From contig NZ_BAABJI010000002.1 of assembly GCF_039543225.1 (NCBI RefSeq), positions 310,001-374,000 of the forward strand: DNA of 64,000 bases, written 5' to 3'. Below are positions 62,601 to 64,000 of this stretch, one piece after another. Source of the stretch: Mucilaginibacter defluvii. Its GTDB lineage: Bacteria > Bacteroidota > Bacteroidia > Sphingobacteriales > Sphingobacteriaceae. Under the pieces are notes generated by a model. It ran no database searches. It saw only the letters and a program-made list of their open reading frames with translations, and was not told the origin of the DNA. Positions within the stretch are counted from its first letter, which is position 1. Every line of letters starts with the position of its first letter. Made by a program: the position numbers and the translations under genes.

Positions 62601-63835
62601 ACATCAGTAGCGCCAAGCGTTTTGTTTGAAGCAAATAGCGCACCGTTTACATACCAGTTATAACGTGCGTTAGGGTTTTTACATGAGGCATTACTGTTAC
62701 TCGGATTATCACCAGGGTCAGAAGTATTGGAGAAGGTAACCGTTCCGGTACAAACGTTAAGTCCGGCATCACCGCCGTTTGCAGCCCGCACGGTAAAATC
62801 TGTATTGGCTTTACCAAGAACCTTTATAGGCGCGATTAATGCGCCGCCGGGACTACAGTACGCGTTTCTGGCACGTATGGTTAAGCCAAAGCTATTATAA
62901 AATGTGGTTGAATTTACCCTTATATTATTTCCGCACGACGACCTGGTGTAGCTGTAAGAGAATATGCCGTTGTTGGCCAGAATTTCGCACACAGTGAAGT
63001 CTCTTGATAGGCCATCACCCCAGGCAACGGTGTAAATATTACCCGGAAAAACTTTACGCAATGAACTTGTACCATTTGATAAATCAGTGTCAAACGATAT
63101 TGTGCCATCGGGCAAACAGGCGGTTTGTACCTCGGTACTACGGAAAGCGTTAAGGTTTACGCGGTTATTCACCAGCATATAGCTGCGGGTACTAACCACG
63201 CCATTAGCTAAAACACCTTTAGCCGTTATGGTAAAGTGTGCCGGCGCGGCGCTGTAGCCGGCATCAAGCGTTAAGTTTTCGGTTGTATTGTCAATCTCAT
63301 TGGTAATTCGTGCGGTTACCGTTGCAGAGGCATCTGTCTCGTTATTAATTGTATACGTTGTATTGTTGTTGCTTGTGTTTTCGCACTGGCCGAATACCTC
63401 CGGTTTGGCGCTGTTAATTGTGATGGATGAAAGCTGAACAGGTACACCCGCCGCCGTACCAATGCTAAACGGACTTGATGTTGTGCTTACTACCGATGGC
63501 GAGGTTGACTGCACCCGCAAGCGGTAACCGCTGCCGGCTGCGATACCTGATGGAATCGTACCATTAACAAAGGTGGTGTAAAAGTCGTTAAACGAACCGA
63601 TCAATCGACCTGTGCCACTGAAATTTCCATTTGCATCAGACAGGTATAAGTTAAAACGGTTTGAGGGATTAACTATACAGCCTCCACTCACACTGATGCG
63701 GGCTGTAATGGTTGAACCGGGGCCGTATGGGCCGGGGTCAACAGCGCTAATTGTTATAACTTGGGCTGAAGCGCTAAGGCTAAACAGAACGGCAAAAAAA
63801 ATAAAAGGAAAAAGTCTGGTAAAAATTTTCTTCAT
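59639..63835 (-). CDS. Large PKD-repeat adhesin with type B (CHU_C) T9SS sorting domain
   Basis: A 1398-residue secreted protein. The signal peptide MKKIFTRLFPFIFFAVLFSL ends with SASAQ. Several PKD-type domains follow, seen as YQWDFGDGTTY, YSWDFGDGTPRS and WQWDFGDNIGT, plus Ig-like repeats. The last 90 residues have the gliding-motility-associated type B C-terminal domain: LFLPNAFIPTNSSAV, MQIFNKWGQLVWETD and GWDGTYKGSPAPQGAYVW. Type B proteins use the type IX secretion system with a SprF-type partner, here adjacent. It probably acts as an adhesin or in gliding. Ligand is unknown. Confidence 0.93.
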   Translation of the reverse strand: MKKIFTRLFPFIFFAVLFSLSASAQVITISAVDPGPYGPGSTITARISVSGGCIVNPSNRFNLYLSDANGNFSGTGRLIGSFNDFYTTFVNGTIPSGIAAGSGYRLRVQSTSPSVVSTTSSPFSIGTAAGVPVQLSSITINSAKPEVFGQCENTSNNNTTYTINNETDASATVTARITNEIDNTTENLTLDAGYSAAPAHFTITAKGVLANGVVSTRSYMLVNNRVNLNAFRSTEVQTACLPDGTISFDTDLSNGTSSLRKVFPGNIYTVAWGDGLSRDFTVCEILANNGIFSYSYTRSSCGNNIRVNSTTFYNSFGLTIRARNAYCSPGGALIAPIKVLGKANTDFTVRAANGGDAGLNVCTGTVTFSNTSDPGDNPSNSNASCKNPNARYNWYVNGALFASNKTLGATDVRYNFANPGNYTVRLVLISTSACQSNPNDPSNVIEKTVCVQNAPTAAFNINGNTGNFTQCGNPSFTFRPTNTSTVDNSCVPVERTWSVSGPTDGYTINGSPSDNAPEFTLTKPGRYIVRLILKGPGTCAPDTATAQITLSTTPVAQLKAGPIRICGSGTIQRQYKSDPNDDFYVNLSGTSPEVTGTYTWAATTVSGTGTVTFVDPVTAKYPRLRFSGPGEYQVTVTHKNECNPAGVESTHNIIIQNAPEITVSTPDVSNCPGDAVPIKGAVNGSYTSTRWESTGGGTFADANNLETTYTPSQAEIEAGTATVNLVVTTNLSAPCNTITTPLTIRITPPNTITSPLTLRACSNRSFSYTINATLPGSTFQWEVDPAGTSTTASGYPVSGTSSVIDGTIENTDPNGGAVTVTYIIRPVNSGCVGDARKLVITVIPANPKIDFTATPQQACGPTTVTFINNSPAENGTYQWDFGDGTTYTGQTPPPHTFQPSTTGAEASYEVSLRLVSDCQTFPPVVKTILISPASPIPVLEATASAGCAGDKTITLVNRSPGNNQAYYYYLLDANKAIIQTIGPIADKSNQSFTVAADPNNTRQVFVRMRVVDKCGNDATSPDQPFTIVPSNLIASMFIQQSPPKACAGQDIVFVNNSTGDSFSYKIYKDGTLLEEIRNVPRGNYTYRFINAGSYTVSVVAGTIACGPQGESAQQPITIYAVPDVSFNASVENCDNNLNYSFTITGVTDANTRYSWDFGDGTPRSLERQPVHQYARPGNYNVTLTVTNQLDCGNTVTRPIAVSPPLLADFSVAPGLEIEVPNFHFSFRDESDGNVVAWQWDFGDNIGTSNQRNPEYTYPQSQIGSHVVTLIVTDSKGCTSEKQRTVTISGTPGTLFLPNAFIPTNSSAVLQTFMARGAGIAKWRMQIFNKWGQLVWETDKLGANGEPIEGWDGTYKGSPAPQGAYVWQVSATFINGTEWKGMSYGNSPPKRNGVINLIR

Positions 63836-63969
63836 TTAACTCCTAAAAAATGAACAGTTAGCTAACCTGAAACTTTTGCTTCTGTTTTAGCAGATGCAAA
63901 AAAAGTACTACTGTCATTTTTTACGGAATTAAGCTCACTTAGTTACATGGTTTAGCTTAATTAGTTGTG

Positions 63970-63977
63970 TATTTTTG
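63970..63977 (+). promoter_or_regulatory. Candidate -7 element (TATTTTTG) for a gene beyond the window
   Basis: A TAnnTTTG match on the plus strand lies 23 bases from the window end. It may drive a plus-strand gene starting just outside; this cannot be tested here. Confidence 0.3.
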
Positions 63978-64000
63978 CTCTCAGGCGAAGAAAAGATAGC

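Overview
The window looks like the chromosome of a Bacteroidota member, most likely a Mucilaginibacter- or Pedobacter-like Sphingobacteriaceae. The evidence is a type B type-IX-secretion sorting domain with a PorP/SprF partner, MG2/plug-type surface proteins, a two-part Pta, a YbiT-like ABC-F with a decayed second ATPase, and many TAnnTTTG promoter elements close to start codons with few strong Shine-Dalgarno sites. No rRNA, tRNA, CRISPR array, prophage or insertion sequence was seen. Coding is dense on both strands.

Layout. 1-2798: 3' part of an RND efflux pump. 2799-3760: AT-rich gap and a small outer-membrane barrel protein. 3771-7194: aspartate aminotransferase, a CDF metal transporter with a cysteine-rich tail, a Nudix hydrolase and a ferritin-like diiron protein. 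7214-12340: an LTA-synthase-like phosphotransferase, a secreted protein, ComEC and a MerR-like regulator, all on the minus strand. 12499-15653: a basic protein and a large MG2/plug protein. 15731-19106: an OmpR-type regulator, a TlpA-like lipoprotein and GatB. 19220-21339: CoaD, Nudix, PyrE and an SRPBCC protein; the Nudix and pyrE start codons share one CATG. 21681-31897: two histidine kinases, an ABC-F protein, a Dda/RecD-like helicase, ClpB and an RluA-type pseudouridine synthase.

31993-36269 is a tight minus-strand cluster (Fur, FUSC transporter, AraC regulator, siderophore-interacting reductase) that looks iron-related. 36360-42068 holds a DUF2256 micro-protein and the imuA-imuB-dnaE2 mutagenesis cassette. 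42073-46400 holds two guanidino-group enzymes (CtlX-like and arginine-deiminase-like) with argS divergent. 46429-51328 holds a sigma-54 activator divergent from pta-ackA. 51467-54157 is a GH78 alpha-L-rhamnosidase gene broken by one in-frame TAA. 54242-58551 holds a Tat-exported phospholipase C, small membrane proteins, OsmC, and a gene-free stretch with a complete promoter-to-terminator unit that may be a small RNA. 58588-63835 is a PorP/SprF protein and a 1398-residue PKD adhesin with a type B sorting domain.

The observations most worth a second look are the orphan transcription unit at 57592-57716, the nonsense codon in the rhamnosidase, the shared CATG start of Nudix/pyrE, the uncharacterised diiron protein at 6580, the altered CDF transporter, and the two adjacent guanidine-modifying enzymes. 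I did not find a clearly new multi-gene system; most of the window is housekeeping or known accessory functions.
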